Notes: generated by a model not told the origin, from the sequence alone. DNA of 64,000 nucleotides from DASYPP01 sp036006525 (GCA_036006525.1 DASYPP010000074.1:1-64000), one strand, 5' to 3'; shown: positions 49,736-59,789, counted from the first letter of the stretch. Numbers and translations: made by a program.

Positions 49736-51354
49736 GGTTGGAATCTCCAGTAATACAGACGCAAGGTCCCGCAGCGATCGTGGCAGAGCTCCGTCGCCTT
49801 GCGCTCCAGGGTGGCCTTGAGCGATGGCTCCACGTTGTTGTAATCCCAATACTTCTGCTGGATGCCGATGAGAACTGCTCCCCGCGCTGAAAAAGCCTGC
49901 TCGATGGCCTCGGGGGTAGTGAGGGTTGGCCGCCCGGCGTACAGGTCGGGGCTGCCGACTGGATTCATATGATACGGTTGAGCGTCGTCCGGGTCGGCCG
50001 GATCATCGGTCCAACTTTCCAGCAGTGCTTTCTGCACTACGAAATCCAGCCGGCCCCAATAGTGTAGCGTCTCCAGGGGCATCGCGCTCCCCAACGGGAG
50101 CCGGGCCAGGTCCGGGTCCGCCATGATGATTCGCTTCGACTCGTCCCATCCATTCGATACCCGGGTCGACGGAATCCTCCGGGATGTGTTGAATGCCGGG
50201 GTCGTGACCAGGGCGACCAGGGCCACGCTCCCGACCATCACCGTGGCCAGACCATGCGCCCGGGCCGGCGTCAGCTGCTGGAGTCTGTGGCCGAGCCACC
50301 GACCGAGTGCTTCGAGCCCGGCGGCCGCGGCGATGCCGCCCGCCAGGAAGAGCGCCGGTACGGCCAGCAGTATGTAACGCTCGGATTTCCAGGTGAACAC
50401 CAGGCTGTGCAGCAGCACGGGGATGGCGAACCAGGCCAGGAGAAACCACCCGGTGCGCCAATGGCGGAGAATGGCGATCAGGAAAACCAGGGGTGAGAGC
50501 GAAATCAGCAGCGGGAAGCTGTCTGAGAGCGAACGGTAGTACGACATGACGGTGCTGGAGCTCCCCAGCCGGGCCCACAGGGGCACCGCTCGGGCCCGCT
50601 GGATCAACTCGCCCACCAGGTGAGGCACCAGCGCCGACAGGGCCAGCAGGGCCAGGATCCCGAGCACCGTCAGCTGCCAGGACACACTCCATTTCCAGGC
50701 TGCGCTGCGATGGCGGTGGAAATCGAGCACGCCCACCACGGCGACCAGGGCCGCCCAACCGGCAACCACGCTCAGCGTGGTCACCTGGATTCTGGTGGCA
50801 TAACCGAAGGCGAGCAGGGTTGCGAGGGCCCATCCCCAGTGGGCGGCCAGACGACGGACCGTGAAATCTCCGGCTTCGAGCGGGTCGCGAAGTACCCGCC
50901 AACCGCAGTACATCGCCAGCAATCCGACCAGCAGCTGCAGAGTATAGAAACGACCGAACCTCGAAAGCCGGACGGCTTCCGGGTACAGGGCTAGAAGCAG
51001 GGTAGCGATTACTGCCGGCCAGGGGCCGGCAATGTTCCACACGATCAGCGCGAATGCGACGAGGCAAAGAGTTCCAATGATTGCGGCGGGAAGCCGGACC
51101 GCGGTTTCGACCGGCCTGATGCGGTCGAGGCTGGCTCGCACCATTTCGGAATACTCGATCCCCCGGCCATACCATACCCCGGATGGCAGTACCGGCCCCT
51201 GTCCGTCGCGCAAGGCGGCAGCGACGTAGTAGTGATTCATTTCGTCCGAGGACAGGGGATTCGACCCCAATTGGCTCAGTCGAATCCAGGCGCCCCAGAC
51301 CAGGATCAGCAGGAGGATGAAGAGCGGGATGCGGTGGGGGACCGGGACGGGCAT
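49732..51354 (-). CDS. GT39-family membrane glycosyltransferase (ArnT/PMT-like)
   Basis: A 540-residue integral membrane protein with about ten to twelve helices. The N-terminal loop after the first helix has SSDEMNHYYVA, the acidic motif of the GT-C (ArnT/protein mannosyltransferase) superfamily that binds the polyprenyl-phosphate sugar donor. LSRFGRFYTLQLLVGLLAMY is another family-type region. The soluble C-terminal tail (about 430-540) faces the periplasm. It would transfer a lipid-linked sugar to a surface acceptor. Confidence 0.85.
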   Translation of the reverse strand: MPVPVPHRIPLFILLLILVWGAWIRLSQLGSNPLSSDEMNHYYVAAALRDGQGPVLPSGVWYGRGIEYSEMVRASLDRIRPVETAVRLPAAIIGTLCLVAFALIVWNIAGPWPAVIATLLLALYPEAVRLSRFGRFYTLQLLVGLLAMYCGWRVLRDPLEAGDFTVRRLAAHWGWALATLLAFGYATRIQVTTLSVVAGWAALVAVVGVLDFHRHRSAAWKWSVSWQLTVLGILALLALSALVPHLVGELIQRARAVPLWARLGSSSTVMSYYRSLSDSFPLLISLSPLVFLIAILRHWRTGWFLLAWFAIPVLLHSLVFTWKSERYILLAVPALFLAGGIAAAAGLEALGRWLGHRLQQLTPARAHGLATVMVGSVALVALVTTPAFNTSRRIPSTRVSNGWDESKRIIMADPDLARLPLGSAMPLETLHYWGRLDFVVQKALLESWTDDPADPDDAQPYHMNPVGSPDLYAGRPTLTTPEAIEQAFSARGAVLIGIQQKYWDYNNVEPSLKATLERKATELCHDRCGTLRLYYWRFQP

Positions 51355-51360
51355 GCCGGA

Positions 51361-52332
51361 CTAATTCACCCGCTCGACGACCCGGTACCTGGTCCGGGCG
51401 GGTGCCTGCAGGAAAACCATCATCTCCCCAATGATTCCGATGGCGACTGCCTGGATCCCCAGCACCAGGAGAAAGACTCCGGCAAGGAGGACCACCCGGC
51501 CGGTACCGCTTACCGGGCCCAGTCCCCGGATCAGAGTCAGGAGCAGCAGTCCCAGGCCAAGTATGATCAGACTGACGCCGATGGGTCCGAAGAACCGGAG
51601 CGGCCGGGTGGTGAACCGGAGAATGACATAAATCCCCAGCAGGTCTATCATGCGACGAATGTAGAGACTGGGCCGGTACAGCCGGGCCCGCCGGTCCCCC
51701 GGGTGCTGCGGGGCGTCCATCTCTTCCACCCGGAACCCCGATTGCTGGGCGAGCAGCCCGAAGAATCGAAAGGAGTCGCCATAGACCGGAGTACTGAGCA
51801 GAACCTCTCGCTGCATGGCCTGAACCCCGCAAGCCACATCGCGAAACCTTCCCCCCACAGTCCAGTGAAGCAGGTGGTGAAGAGCCCGGTTCTGCAACCG
51901 ATTGATCCAGGCATCCCGGCGTGGCCAGCGCCGGGCTACGACGAGATCGGTGCCCTCCAGCACCCTGTCGATGAGGCGGGGAAGGTACTCGGCTTCGATT
52001 CGCCGGTAGGCAGGCAAGGTGACAACGATGGAGCCAAGGGAATCGGCCGCGACGGTGTGATATAGACTCGCCTCGTCCAGGTTTCGGGATACCTGGAGCA
52101 CTCGAATCGGTTCCCCGGCCTGTGCCAGGCTCAGGAGGTCGGTGATGTCGTCCTGGTATCCCGGTTCACAGATGAAGACGAACTCAAAACGCTTGCCGGC
52201 CTGGCGTAGTGCCCCGGCATACTCCTGGTAGAGCGGCCGGAGCGGTTCGGGGCGCTCCCAGACCGGAACGAGGACGGAGATGAGGGGCGACTCCTTCGCC
52301 GTAGATGGGCTGATCTTTGCGGCGGCGCTCAT
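51361..52332 (-). CDS. GT2 family glycosyltransferase with C-terminal membrane helices
   Basis: A 323-residue protein. ISVLVPVWERPEPLRPLYQEY begins a GT2 domain, and the later GDSFRFFGLLAQQSGFRVEEMDAPQHPG is typical of polyprenyl-phosphate sugar synthases. Two membrane helices at about 240-285 resemble dolichyl-phosphate-mannose synthase/GtrB proteins. Differences: the usual GSD donor-binding triad is altered (RRIEAEYLPRL). It is a paralogue of the gene downstream of it at 52329; both probably feed the GT39 enzyme. Confidence 0.83.
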   Translation of the reverse strand: MSAAAKISPSTAKESPLISVLVPVWERPEPLRPLYQEYAGALRQAGKRFEFVFICEPGYQDDITDLLSLAQAGEPIRVLQVSRNLDEASLYHTVAADSLGSIVVTLPAYRRIEAEYLPRLIDRVLEGTDLVVARRWPRRDAWINRLQNRALHHLLHWTVGGRFRDVACGVQAMQREVLLSTPVYGDSFRFFGLLAQQSGFRVEEMDAPQHPGDRRARLYRPSLYIRRMIDLLGIYVILRFTTRPLRFFGPIGVSLIILGLGLLLLTLIRGLGPVSGTGRVVLLAGVFLLVLGIQAVAIGIIGEMMVFLQAPARTRYRVVERVN

Positions 52333-53273
52333 CCCAGGCGCCGTGCCAGCAGGGGGGTTGATGGCCTCGCGGTCCGCTGCCAGCGGAGGGCAACTTCCGC
52401 CATGAGGCCAAGCAGAATGAGAAAGCCGGCAAGCTCGAGCCAGATGAACGGCAAAGCGAGAAGAATCAGGCTTCCCCTCGAATCGGGGCTACCGATCGTG
52501 AAAATCTCGGGAAACGCGCTCAGCAGGCCGAAGATGATCGCGAGAAGCGCCCCCTGGGCGAACATCGCCAGAGGGCGCTCCCGGAAGGAATGGATGGCCC
52601 GCAACACGATCAGGTCTATGATGACTTTCGGAGTGCGGCGCAGGCCGTACTTGCTTTCACCGGAGAACCGGGGCAGGTGCTGAACCGGCATTTCAGTGAT
52701 GCGGGCGCCGCGAACCGCCACCGCAATAGCGGGAAGGAAGCGATGCAGGTCGGAGTAGAGATGGAGGCCTTGCAGCAGCTCGCTCCGGTAGGCCCGCAGG
52801 GTACAGCCGGTGTCCCGAATCCGCACGCCGGTCAACATCCGGACGATGGCATTGGCAATCGCCGAAGGCAGCCGCCGGTGGGTTGGATCCCGGCGCCCCA
52901 CCCGGTAGCCGGCCACCAGGTCGTAGTCCTGCTCCTCCAGCGTGTGAATCAGGGCGGGTATATCCGCCGGATCGTTCTGGAGGTCGCCGTCGAGGCTGAT
53001 TACGATCGATCCGATGGCCGCGTCGAACCCCGCCTGCAGGGCTGTCGCCTGGCCGTAGTTCCGGCCCAGCCGGATCAGCTTGATGCGACGATCCCCTTCC
53101 GCCAGCGCGCGAACCGCAGCCGCGGTTCCGTCGGTGCTGCCATCATCGACCAGCAGCAGCTCCCAGGGTCCCTGATCGACCAGCGCGCTTCGAAGCGCAT
53201 CGACCAGCGGCACGATATTGCCGACCTCGTTGAACAGAGGTACGACCAGAGACAAGCGAGGCTGCATGGTCAT
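52329..53273 (-). CDS. GT2 family polyprenyl-phosphate sugar synthase (GtrB/DPM1-like)
   Basis: A 314-residue protein. SLVVPLFNEVGNIVPLVDAL, VDDGSTDGTAAAVR, SLDGDLQNDPADIPAL (DGD for metal and donor) and GYRVGRRDPTHRRL match GtrB/DPM1 enzymes that make undecaprenyl-phosphate sugars. Two C-terminal membrane helices (LLAIIFGLLSAFPEIF and ILLALPFIWLELAGFLILLGL) are present. Its stop overlaps the next GT2 start (ATGA). It probably supplies the lipid-linked sugar for the GT39 enzyme. Confidence 0.88.
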   Translation of the reverse strand: MTMQPRLSLVVPLFNEVGNIVPLVDALRSALVDQGPWELLLVDDGSTDGTAAAVRALAEGDRRIKLIRLGRNYGQATALQAGFDAAIGSIVISLDGDLQNDPADIPALIHTLEEQDYDLVAGYRVGRRDPTHRRLPSAIANAIVRMLTGVRIRDTGCTLRAYRSELLQGLHLYSDLHRFLPAIAVAVRGARITEMPVQHLPRFSGESKYGLRRTPKVIIDLIVLRAIHSFRERPLAMFAQGALLAIIFGLLSAFPEIFTIGSPDSRGSLILLALPFIWLELAGFLILLGLMAEVALRWQRTARPSTPLLARRLG

Positions 53274-53338
53274 CCGGGCTCCCGAGGAAGCTAGTGGACT
53301 CGGGCAGAAGTTCCGATACTATCAAGCCGCTGTCAACT

Positions 53339-55165
53339 CTATCTGTGAATAATCCCGGTCAGCCAGCCCTGCAGTCGCTCGACCTCCGGTGGTCGGTGAA
53401 TGTCACCGACCACCGAGTCCCGAAAGGCACGATAGGGCGCGGTGATGGCACCGTTGTCCTTACGGGCGAGATTTCTGGCTTCGGCAGGATCGTTTCGGAG
53501 GTCGTACAGTTCTTCTCTCTGCTGAAACCAATCGATGTATTCATGATCACCTACCCGAAGCGCGTAAGCAATCTCGCCGTCCGGCCAGGTCAACTCTGAG
53601 AGCAGCGGCGATGTCGATCCGGTTCTTTCCCCGACGCCCCAGGCGGAGGCCCACGAGGAGCCGGGGAATGTACCCTTGGCGGGGCCGCCCGTCAGATCAA
53701 GCACCGTGGCGGGGAGGTCCCGGAGGGTCACCGGCGTAGTGATTCGCAGGCGCTCCGGGACCCGACCGGGCAGACGAAGGAAGAGGGGGACATCGAGCAG
53801 TGAGCGGTATAGCGAGTTGCCATGGTCCATGAGCTCGTGCTCCCCGAACTGCTCGCCATGGTCGCCCGTCAGAATCACCAGGGTGTTCTCGAGTAATCCA
53901 CGCGATTCCAGATCCCGTAGCAGCCGGTCGATCTCATGGTCGATGTAGGCGATTGCTCCCTCGTGGGCTTCCAATTCACGAGCCATCTGCTTGGGCGTGA
54001 GCGATGGTCCGATCACCAACGGACGGAAGGGCGCGGTGTCGCTGGTGAAGCGTCGATCGAAGGCGGGCGGTGCCAGGTAGGGATCATGCGCGTCATAGTA
54101 ATTCAGGAAGGCAAAAAACGGCCGGCCCTGCGTGCCGTGGCCCACCCAGCGGAGAAATTCGTCGCTCACCGCGGCCGCATTCTTTCTGCCGTACAGATCG
54201 TAATACCGGATCAGGTGGGTGAACCATGGTTGCCAGACCAGAAGCCTGGCCAGCGAGGAACTGACCATGACCTGGCCGGGGGAAACGCGGAAGTCCTCGA
54301 AGCGCGCGAAGCCCCGGGCCAGCCCAGACTCGTAACTCGCGTATTTGCGGTTGGATGAAAACCCGGCCGTCCGGTATCCCTCCTGGGCGAGAACCTCGGC
54401 CAGCGTCGGCCAGCGATCATCGAGCGGCGTCCTGAATCCGGTGTTCAGCTCGTGGGGATAATGACCGGTAAACATTCCCGCGTGCGAAGGGGTGGTCCAC
54501 GACGCGGTGGCGATCGCCTGCTCGAACACCGTTCCCGATTGGGCCCACCGCTCCAGCGCCGGAGTCGTCGCGCGATCATAGCCGTAGAGACTCAGCCTCA
54601 TCGCCCGGACGGTATCGAGCACCAGCAGGAGGACATTGGGCCGCCGTTCAGCGACGGCGGGAAGTCCGCGGTTCATCCAGCGCTCTCGCAGAGGCGTCCA
54701 GGCGAAGACCAGGCCGGCATAAATGAGGAGAATCAGGGGGAGCCACCAGGCCAGTCGCGTTACGCCGCGGTGAAATGCCTCGCGCCGTCGCATGGCAATC
54801 GCCGATCCACTCACTCCCATTCCGACCGCAATGAACAGCACTCCCCATGCATTCACCCTCGGTATGTAGAGCAGCAGCGCGTAGGCGGCGAGGGTGAACA
54901 GGACCAGGGTCGCCGCGCGCTCGGTCCGCCGCCCGGGCCGGAGGCGGTTGATCCCCCACAGCAGCGCGGCGACAGGAAAGACCAGAACCAGGTTGGCCAG
55001 TGCCGCCATCCAAAGGACATGTCCATCGCCCTCGATGGGGACCAGAAACAGGTCCCGCCGGAGAAGCGCCGCGGGCAGCTCGAGCATACCGGTGGCCAGC
55101 GCGACGGCGACTGCCAGCGCGGGAACGAACCCTGCCGGGCTGGAATGCGCGATCCCGTCGTCCAT
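53339..55165 (-). CDS. Membrane-anchored sulfatase-superfamily protein
   Basis: A 608-residue protein. Five hydrophobic segments occupy residues 12-155, followed by a periplasmic sulfatase/alkaline-phosphatase domain: Asp184 in LVLDTVRAMRLSLYG, TASWTTPSHAGMFTG where Thr224 sits at the C-x-P-x-R nucleophile site, LTGDHGEQFGEH with metal Asp-His, and DVPLFLRLPG. A Thr instead of Cys/Ser excludes formylglycine formation, so it is more likely a phospho- or alkyl-group transferase or hydrolase like LTA synthase relatives. GGAGG precedes the ATG. It lies 3 nt after the methyltransferase gene. Confidence 0.86.
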   Translation of the reverse strand: MDDGIAHSSPAGFVPALAVAVALATGMLELPAALLRRDLFLVPIEGDGHVLWMAALANLVLVFPVAALLWGINRLRPGRRTERAATLVLFTLAAYALLLYIPRVNAWGVLFIAVGMGVSGSAIAMRRREAFHRGVTRLAWWLPLILLIYAGLVFAWTPLRERWMNRGLPAVAERRPNVLLLVLDTVRAMRLSLYGYDRATTPALERWAQSGTVFEQAIATASWTTPSHAGMFTGHYPHELNTGFRTPLDDRWPTLAEVLAQEGYRTAGFSSNRKYASYESGLARGFARFEDFRVSPGQVMVSSSLARLLVWQPWFTHLIRYYDLYGRKNAAAVSDEFLRWVGHGTQGRPFFAFLNYYDAHDPYLAPPAFDRRFTSDTAPFRPLVIGPSLTPKQMARELEAHEGAIAYIDHEIDRLLRDLESRGLLENTLVILTGDHGEQFGEHELMDHGNSLYRSLLDVPLFLRLPGRVPERLRITTPVTLRDLPATVLDLTGGPAKGTFPGSSWASAWGVGERTGSTSPLLSELTWPDGEIAYALRVGDHEYIDWFQQREELYDLRNDPAEARNLARKDNGAITAPYRAFRDSVVGDIHRPPEVERLQGWLTGIIHR

Positions 55166-55168
55166 CCG

Positions 55169-56125
55169 CTAGCCTCCGCGCCTCAGCCAGAGACTGGTAC
55201 CCGGGTTCCTGGCCGCCATTGGCATCAGACCGGACAGGGCGTCGTAGTGATACTCGCCGATGAATGCGTTGAAAAACTCGATTGAGAATGCTTCGTTGTA
55301 CTGCAGAAAGGCGCGCAGGAGATAGGCCTCGTTCCAGATCCGTCCCTGGTATATCCATTCCCTGGGGTACTCGAAGCCCTGCATGATATCATGGAAATGG
55401 ACGTAGACGCCGCTCTGGAGCCGGGGAAGAATCTGGAAAAGAATATGATTGACATCGCTGCCGACTTTCGAAACGTGGGAGGAGTCAACAAACAGAATGT
55501 CGCCGGCCGAGAGCTGCGAAAAGAGATCGAGGCCAACGTTCTGAACCTCGCATTCCAACAGCCGAAACCGCTGTCGGTCATCCGGCTTGATCAGACCCAG
55601 AAGGAATTCAGGAAACGGCTCAATGAAGGTACAGTCAATGGCGAAATCAAATGCGAGCTCATTGATATCCAGGATGGCGCATGATGAGTAGCCGGAGCCG
55701 ATTTCGATGATGCGCCGAGGTTGTAGCAGCCGCATCATGCAATACAGGACGATGGACTCACCATAAGCGAAATTCGGATTGTCGAAGCAGTACCGAAGGC
55801 CGGCCTGCTTCTGCTCCCCAAACGGAACCGCCGGGTAGAACGTCGCGAAATGCTCCAGCATCCTCAGCTGGTGGTCGGGATCGAGGTTGATTCCAGGAAC
55901 CTGTTTTTCCGTCGCGAAGATCGCCGCTTCGCGCTGCCAGACATCGACCAGGTCGGGGACCGGAGAGTAGAAATGTCCTGGCGGCCATCCCAGCTTGCCG
56001 GCCGCCAGTTGTCGGTTCAGCCTGGCGATAGCTGCACTTCTCTCGTTCAAGGGTTCCTGCGGCGGTGCGGGCGGCACGGCGCCCCTCCGCCGGATCCATT
56101 GTCTCAGGCGTTCGAGCGCTTTCAT
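55169..56125 (-). CDS. SAM-dependent methyltransferase (Methyltransf_24-like)
   Basis: A 318-residue protein with a Rossmann methyltransferase fold. The SAM motif is IIEIGSGYSSCAILD (about residue 153), with DCTFIEPFPEFLLGL as motif II, GDILFVDSSHVSK as motif IV, and VYVHFHDIMQGFEYP. The N terminus (about 1-110) is an extra helical domain. It probably methylates a sugar or capping residue of a polysaccharide. ATGA overlap with the upstream double glycosyltransferase. Confidence 0.82.
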   Translation of the reverse strand: MKALERLRQWIRRRGAVPPAPPQEPLNERSAAIARLNRQLAAGKLGWPPGHFYSPVPDLVDVWQREAAIFATEKQVPGINLDPDHQLRMLEHFATFYPAVPFGEQKQAGLRYCFDNPNFAYGESIVLYCMMRLLQPRRIIEIGSGYSSCAILDINELAFDFAIDCTFIEPFPEFLLGLIKPDDRQRFRLLECEVQNVGLDLFSQLSAGDILFVDSSHVSKVGSDVNHILFQILPRLQSGVYVHFHDIMQGFEYPREWIYQGRIWNEAYLLRAFLQYNEAFSIEFFNAFIGEYHYDALSGLMPMAARNPGTSLWLRRGG

Positions 56126-58608
56126 ACCCTGGTTGACGCCTTGAGCATTCGATCGTGCCGGTAGGTGGCGAGAAAGGCCCGGGGACCGTCTACCGCCCCC
56201 CGGAGGTTGGCCCATAAGACCGAGAAGGGAAGCCGATGGCGGCCCAGCGCGCCCAGTACGACGCGCCCCGCAAGCCAACGGCCCCAGACCCAGACGGCAT
56301 ACCGGGCCACCGAACGACGGGGCACCGTCCGGTCCCGCCACAGCTTCAGGAGATATACCGCGAAAGAGCGTCCATCGTTATACAGCTGGCGCCGGAGATC
56401 GGCAATCTCCCGCCGGTGCTGGTGCCATACCAGGGCGCGCGGCTCGTACCAGAGCGGCATCCCTGCGGCGATCACCCGATGAAACATGTCGAGGTCACCC
56501 CCCCCGCAGGCGGCGGTCCCCACATCGAGCGCCGTGTCGAAGCCGCCCAGCCGCTCCAGGGCCTCCCGGCGAAACGCCATGTTGGCCCCGACACCCAGCG
56601 CATGGATGGCAATCATCTGGGAGGGGCGCATCTGATCGCGATGAAAGAGGCGTCCCCGCATGCCTTTGCCCATGCCGCCATAGACCTGCTCGAACAGCAC
56701 CTGGGCTTGGGTGGCCAGCTCCATGGGTGCCACCAGGCCGGTGACCGCCATGATCGCGGGGTTTTCGAATCCCGCGGCGAGCGCATTCAGCCATCCGGCA
56801 TCGGGCGTGGCGTCGTCGTCGGTGAAGGCGACGATACCATGGCGGGCTTCGGCGATGCCGCGATTGCGTCCCCAGTCGAGACCGGGCCGGTCCTCCCGCA
56901 CGTAGCGCACGGGAAATCGCGCCGCGACCTCTCGGGTCGATTCGTCGGAAGGCGCATTGTCCACCACGATGGTCTCGAAGTGCGGATACTCCAGCCGGGC
57001 GACATGAGTGAGGCAGCGCTCCAGTAGCGGGGCCCGGTCCCTGGTGCAGATGACCAGCGAGATCGGCGGGGGATCCGGACGATCTCCGCCGGGTTGGATC
57101 AGGGAGTCTGCGGCCAGCTCCCAGCCGAACGTCCTCAGGGCGGAATCGTACAGCGCGGTCCCGTCCACGGTCGAGCCGGCACAGGCCAGGTGGAGCCAGC
57201 CGAGCGGCCGGCCCTCATATCGAACGAGGGTTGCTATGAAATCGCTACCGGTGCAATTGACGGATCCCGAAGGCCTGGTCATTTCCAGCTCGGTGACCGT
57301 CCCCCGCCGATACGAACGCGAATCGAGAGCAAGCGGGAGTGCTTTATTTGCGGGCCGGCCGGGCTGATCACCCCGGATTTTCCCATCGGGTTCGGCAAAG
57401 GCACGACCGGCCAGCAACGCCAGGGGCCGGGGACGCACCGCGAGTGCCGGAGGCAAGTGGCGCCCGGCCAGGGGTTCACTGCCGGGCACCTCGGGGATCT
57501 CTCCCAGCTCGAGCGAGGCACAATGGAACCGGATCGTCGTGGGCCGGATCCGGTCAACGGCAAGTCGTGCATGTTCGGTACCGAGCGCGAGGTCCAAATC
57601 GAGCACCGTTTTCTCCGATGCCCTGGCGCCGTCCAGGAAGCGGTGCAGGTCGGCGACAGCGCCCAGTTCATCCGCCACGCCGCGAGTATACCAATACCCG
57701 CGCAGCGCGCCGTGCACTCGGCGCCAACTGGCCCGCATTCGAAGCCGTTCCATCGGACGGAGCAGAGCCGCGAGAAGGCGAGCCCCGAGGTCGCCCACCC
57801 GGGGTCCGCGAAAGGCGATTGCCCGTAACCAACTTCTCCTCAGTGACCCGCGGCCTGCGATCCAGGCCAGGTGGCTCCGCAATTGGGGATGCCGAAGCCC
57901 GATCACGACATCGGCCCTTCCCTCCATCCGGACCCGAAGCAGAGAGCGCGCGAAAGTCGTCTGGTCATGATGAAATCCCTCGGCCTCGGGGATAAAGAGG
58001 AAGGGGACCCCCAGGTTCATCAGGCGAACGCCGAACTCATAGTCTTCGCCGCTCCGGCCGAAGAAGTCGGGGTCGAATCCACCGGCCCGGGTAAACAGGG
58101 CCGCGGCGATCGCGAAATTGCCGGAATGCATGTCGCGATAGGTATACCTATGCGCTACGGTCTTGAGCGACTGAATGTGATCCGACCACCAGTTCCTGAG
58201 GCCTTGATGAAACAGGCTGGAATCGGCATCCAGCAGCGGGGTGCTTTGCCCGATGAGCAGGTGGCCGGGATGGAGGCGATGGGCTTCGTGATATGCGTCC
58301 AGGAGACCGGGTAGTGGTTCGATATCGTCATCGAGGAAGGCGAGCAATCCGCCCCGGGCGCGGGCGGCTCCTTCATTGCGAGCCTTGGCCTGGCCCTGGT
58401 TTGTCTGCTCCGCTACCGTAAGCTGAAACGGCAACGGCAGGGTTCTAAGAAAGGCGACCGTGTCATCGGTGCAGCCGTCGGCGACCAGGATTACTTCGAA
58501 GCGTTGAGGATCGAAGGTCTGCCGGGCGAGCGCGAGCAAGAGGCGCTCCACCGAGGCCCGCCGGTTGTGGGTGGGAATGATGACGCTGAGGTCGGGGGGG
58601 ATGATCAC
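56122..58608 (-). CDS. Tandem GT2 glycosyltransferase (two catalytic domains)
   Basis: An 828-residue protein with two GT2 domains. The first (about 5-240) has LSVIIPTHNRR, ADGCTDDT and FLDDDIEP. The middle (about 330-530) holds two small beta-rich modules resembling the N-terminal region of the GT2 at 58605-59789. The second GT2 domain (about 535-800) has ISLVICTRDRAPLLERCL, VDNAPSDEST, RNRGIAEARHGIVAFTDDDATPD, and GANMAFRREALERLGGFD. The start is a GTG in a GTGA overlap with the upstream gene. It may add two successive sugars. Confidence 0.87.
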   Translation of the reverse strand: MIIPPDLSVIIPTHNRRASVERLLLALARQTFDPQRFEVILVADGCTDDTVAFLRTLPLPFQLTVAEQTNQGQAKARNEGAARARGGLLAFLDDDIEPLPGLLDAYHEAHRLHPGHLLIGQSTPLLDADSSLFHQGLRNWWSDHIQSLKTVAHRYTYRDMHSGNFAIAAALFTRAGGFDPDFFGRSGEDYEFGVRLMNLGVPFLFIPEAEGFHHDQTTFARSLLRVRMEGRADVVIGLRHPQLRSHLAWIAGRGSLRRSWLRAIAFRGPRVGDLGARLLAALLRPMERLRMRASWRRVHGALRGYWYTRGVADELGAVADLHRFLDGARASEKTVLDLDLALGTEHARLAVDRIRPTTIRFHCASLELGEIPEVPGSEPLAGRHLPPALAVRPRPLALLAGRAFAEPDGKIRGDQPGRPANKALPLALDSRSYRRGTVTELEMTRPSGSVNCTGSDFIATLVRYEGRPLGWLHLACAGSTVDGTALYDSALRTFGWELAADSLIQPGGDRPDPPPISLVICTRDRAPLLERCLTHVARLEYPHFETIVVDNAPSDESTREVAARFPVRYVREDRPGLDWGRNRGIAEARHGIVAFTDDDATPDAGWLNALAAGFENPAIMAVTGLVAPMELATQAQVLFEQVYGGMGKGMRGRLFHRDQMRPSQMIAIHALGVGANMAFRREALERLGGFDTALDVGTAACGGGDLDMFHRVIAAGMPLWYEPRALVWHQHRREIADLRRQLYNDGRSFAVYLLKLWRDRTVPRRSVARYAVWVWGRWLAGRVVLGALGRHRLPFSVLWANLRGAVDGPRAFLATYRHDRMLKASTRV

Positions 58609-59789
58609 CGGCGCGCCCTCCCAACTTTGAGCACTGACCGCAGGTAGGCCCAGGGCCCCAGTGCGCAGCCCCACAACTCCGCCAATACCAGTCTCACGGA
58701 TCGGCGATCGTGGTGCCGGCGGACCGAGCGCAGCAGCCCGGGAAGCTGATCATGCCAGAACCATCCCAACGCCATGGCCGGGGCCGCCAGCTCACCACGC
58801 ACCAGGAAGCTCTTGGTCCATGCGGCATACACTCCAGTACCATATCCCTGGAGAGTGCGGCGGAGAGACGCCCAATCCCGCCGGTGCCGGTGCCAGACGA
58901 GTGCCGCGGGGTCGTAGACGACGCGATGGCCGGCGAGGAGTACCCGGGTGAAGAGATCGTGGTCTCCTCCGGAAGCAGTCGGGGTTCCCGCATCGAGGGC
59001 CTCATCAAAGCCCCCGATGCTTTCGAGCACGCTACGGCGTACCGCCATGTTCACGCCGGCGCCGAGGGGCCCGCTCCGATGAGGATTGTGCCGGGACGGG
59101 TCGAAGACCTTCCGGATGAACCCGCGTCCGAAAGGGCTCTCCTCCTCGAACCGCTCCTGGGCCCTGGTTTCCAGTTCCAGCGGCGCCGTCAATCCAGTCA
59201 CGCAGAGAACCACCGGGTCGGCGAAATTGCGGGCCAGGGCACGAAGCCATCCCCGGTCGGGCCTGGCGTCGTCATCGGTGAAAGCGACGATGTCGCGCGT
59301 GGCTTCGCGCAGGGCCCGGTTGCGGGCGACGTCCAGTCCGACGCGATCCTCCCGGACGTAGCGAACGCCGGGAAACTGCTCGACCACCCGGCGGGTCGCT
59401 TCGCTCCGGGGAGCGTTGTCGATGACCAGCACTTCCTGCCCGTCATCGGGCAGCTTCGCGATGGCCTCGAGGCAGTCGCGAAGATCGTCGGGCCGTTCCC
59501 GGGTGCAGATGGCAATCGTGCAGGGCGGAGTGGGCCGAGCGGGAAGTCCATCAGGAGTGAGATGCATCGTCTCTGCGAACCGGCGCTCCCAGTACGGCCA
59601 TCCGCAGGCAGAGGCCAGGGTGCGATGAGGATCAACCAGCGCCACGTGACCCTGATACACCGGAAACCGCGCCGAACCGATGGGTACGCCCTGCCAGCGA
59701 ATCAGCAGCAGGGCGCGGGTGTACCGGGCATCGACGGCGAACTGCGCCGGCGGCTGCGCGAGATCGATGTCGAGAACGGCAGTGGGCAC
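58605..59789 (-). CDS. GT2 family glycosyltransferase with N-terminal beta module
   Basis: A 394-residue protein. Residues 1-80 form a small beta-rich module (VLDIDLAQPPAQF, RYTRALLLIRWQGVPIGSARFPV) seen again inside the tandem GT2. The GT2 domain follows: CTIAICTRERPDDLRDCLEAI, VIDNAPRSEATRR, RNRALREATRDIVAFTDDDARPD and GAGVNMAVRRSVLESIGGFDEALDAG, with GGDHDLF as the acid-base region. The start is GTG. It would add one sugar of a surface glycan. Confidence 0.88.
   Translation of the reverse strand: MPTAVLDIDLAQPPAQFAVDARYTRALLLIRWQGVPIGSARFPVYQGHVALVDPHRTLASACGWPYWERRFAETMHLTPDGLPARPTPPCTIAICTRERPDDLRDCLEAIAKLPDDGQEVLVIDNAPRSEATRRVVEQFPGVRYVREDRVGLDVARNRALREATRDIVAFTDDDARPDRGWLRALARNFADPVVLCVTGLTAPLELETRAQERFEEESPFGRGFIRKVFDPSRHNPHRSGPLGAGVNMAVRRSVLESIGGFDEALDAGTPTASGGDHDLFTRVLLAGHRVVYDPAALVWHRHRRDWASLRRTLQGYGTGVYAAWTKSFLVRGELAAPAMALGWFWHDQLPGLLRSVRRHHDRRSVRLVLAELWGCALGPWAYLRSVLKVGRARR

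Noticed and set aside
50003..51832. A 609-residue open frame on the minus strand
   Set aside because: It is a shifted frame over the GT39 and GT2 genes, rich in Arg, Pro and Gly with no family signature.
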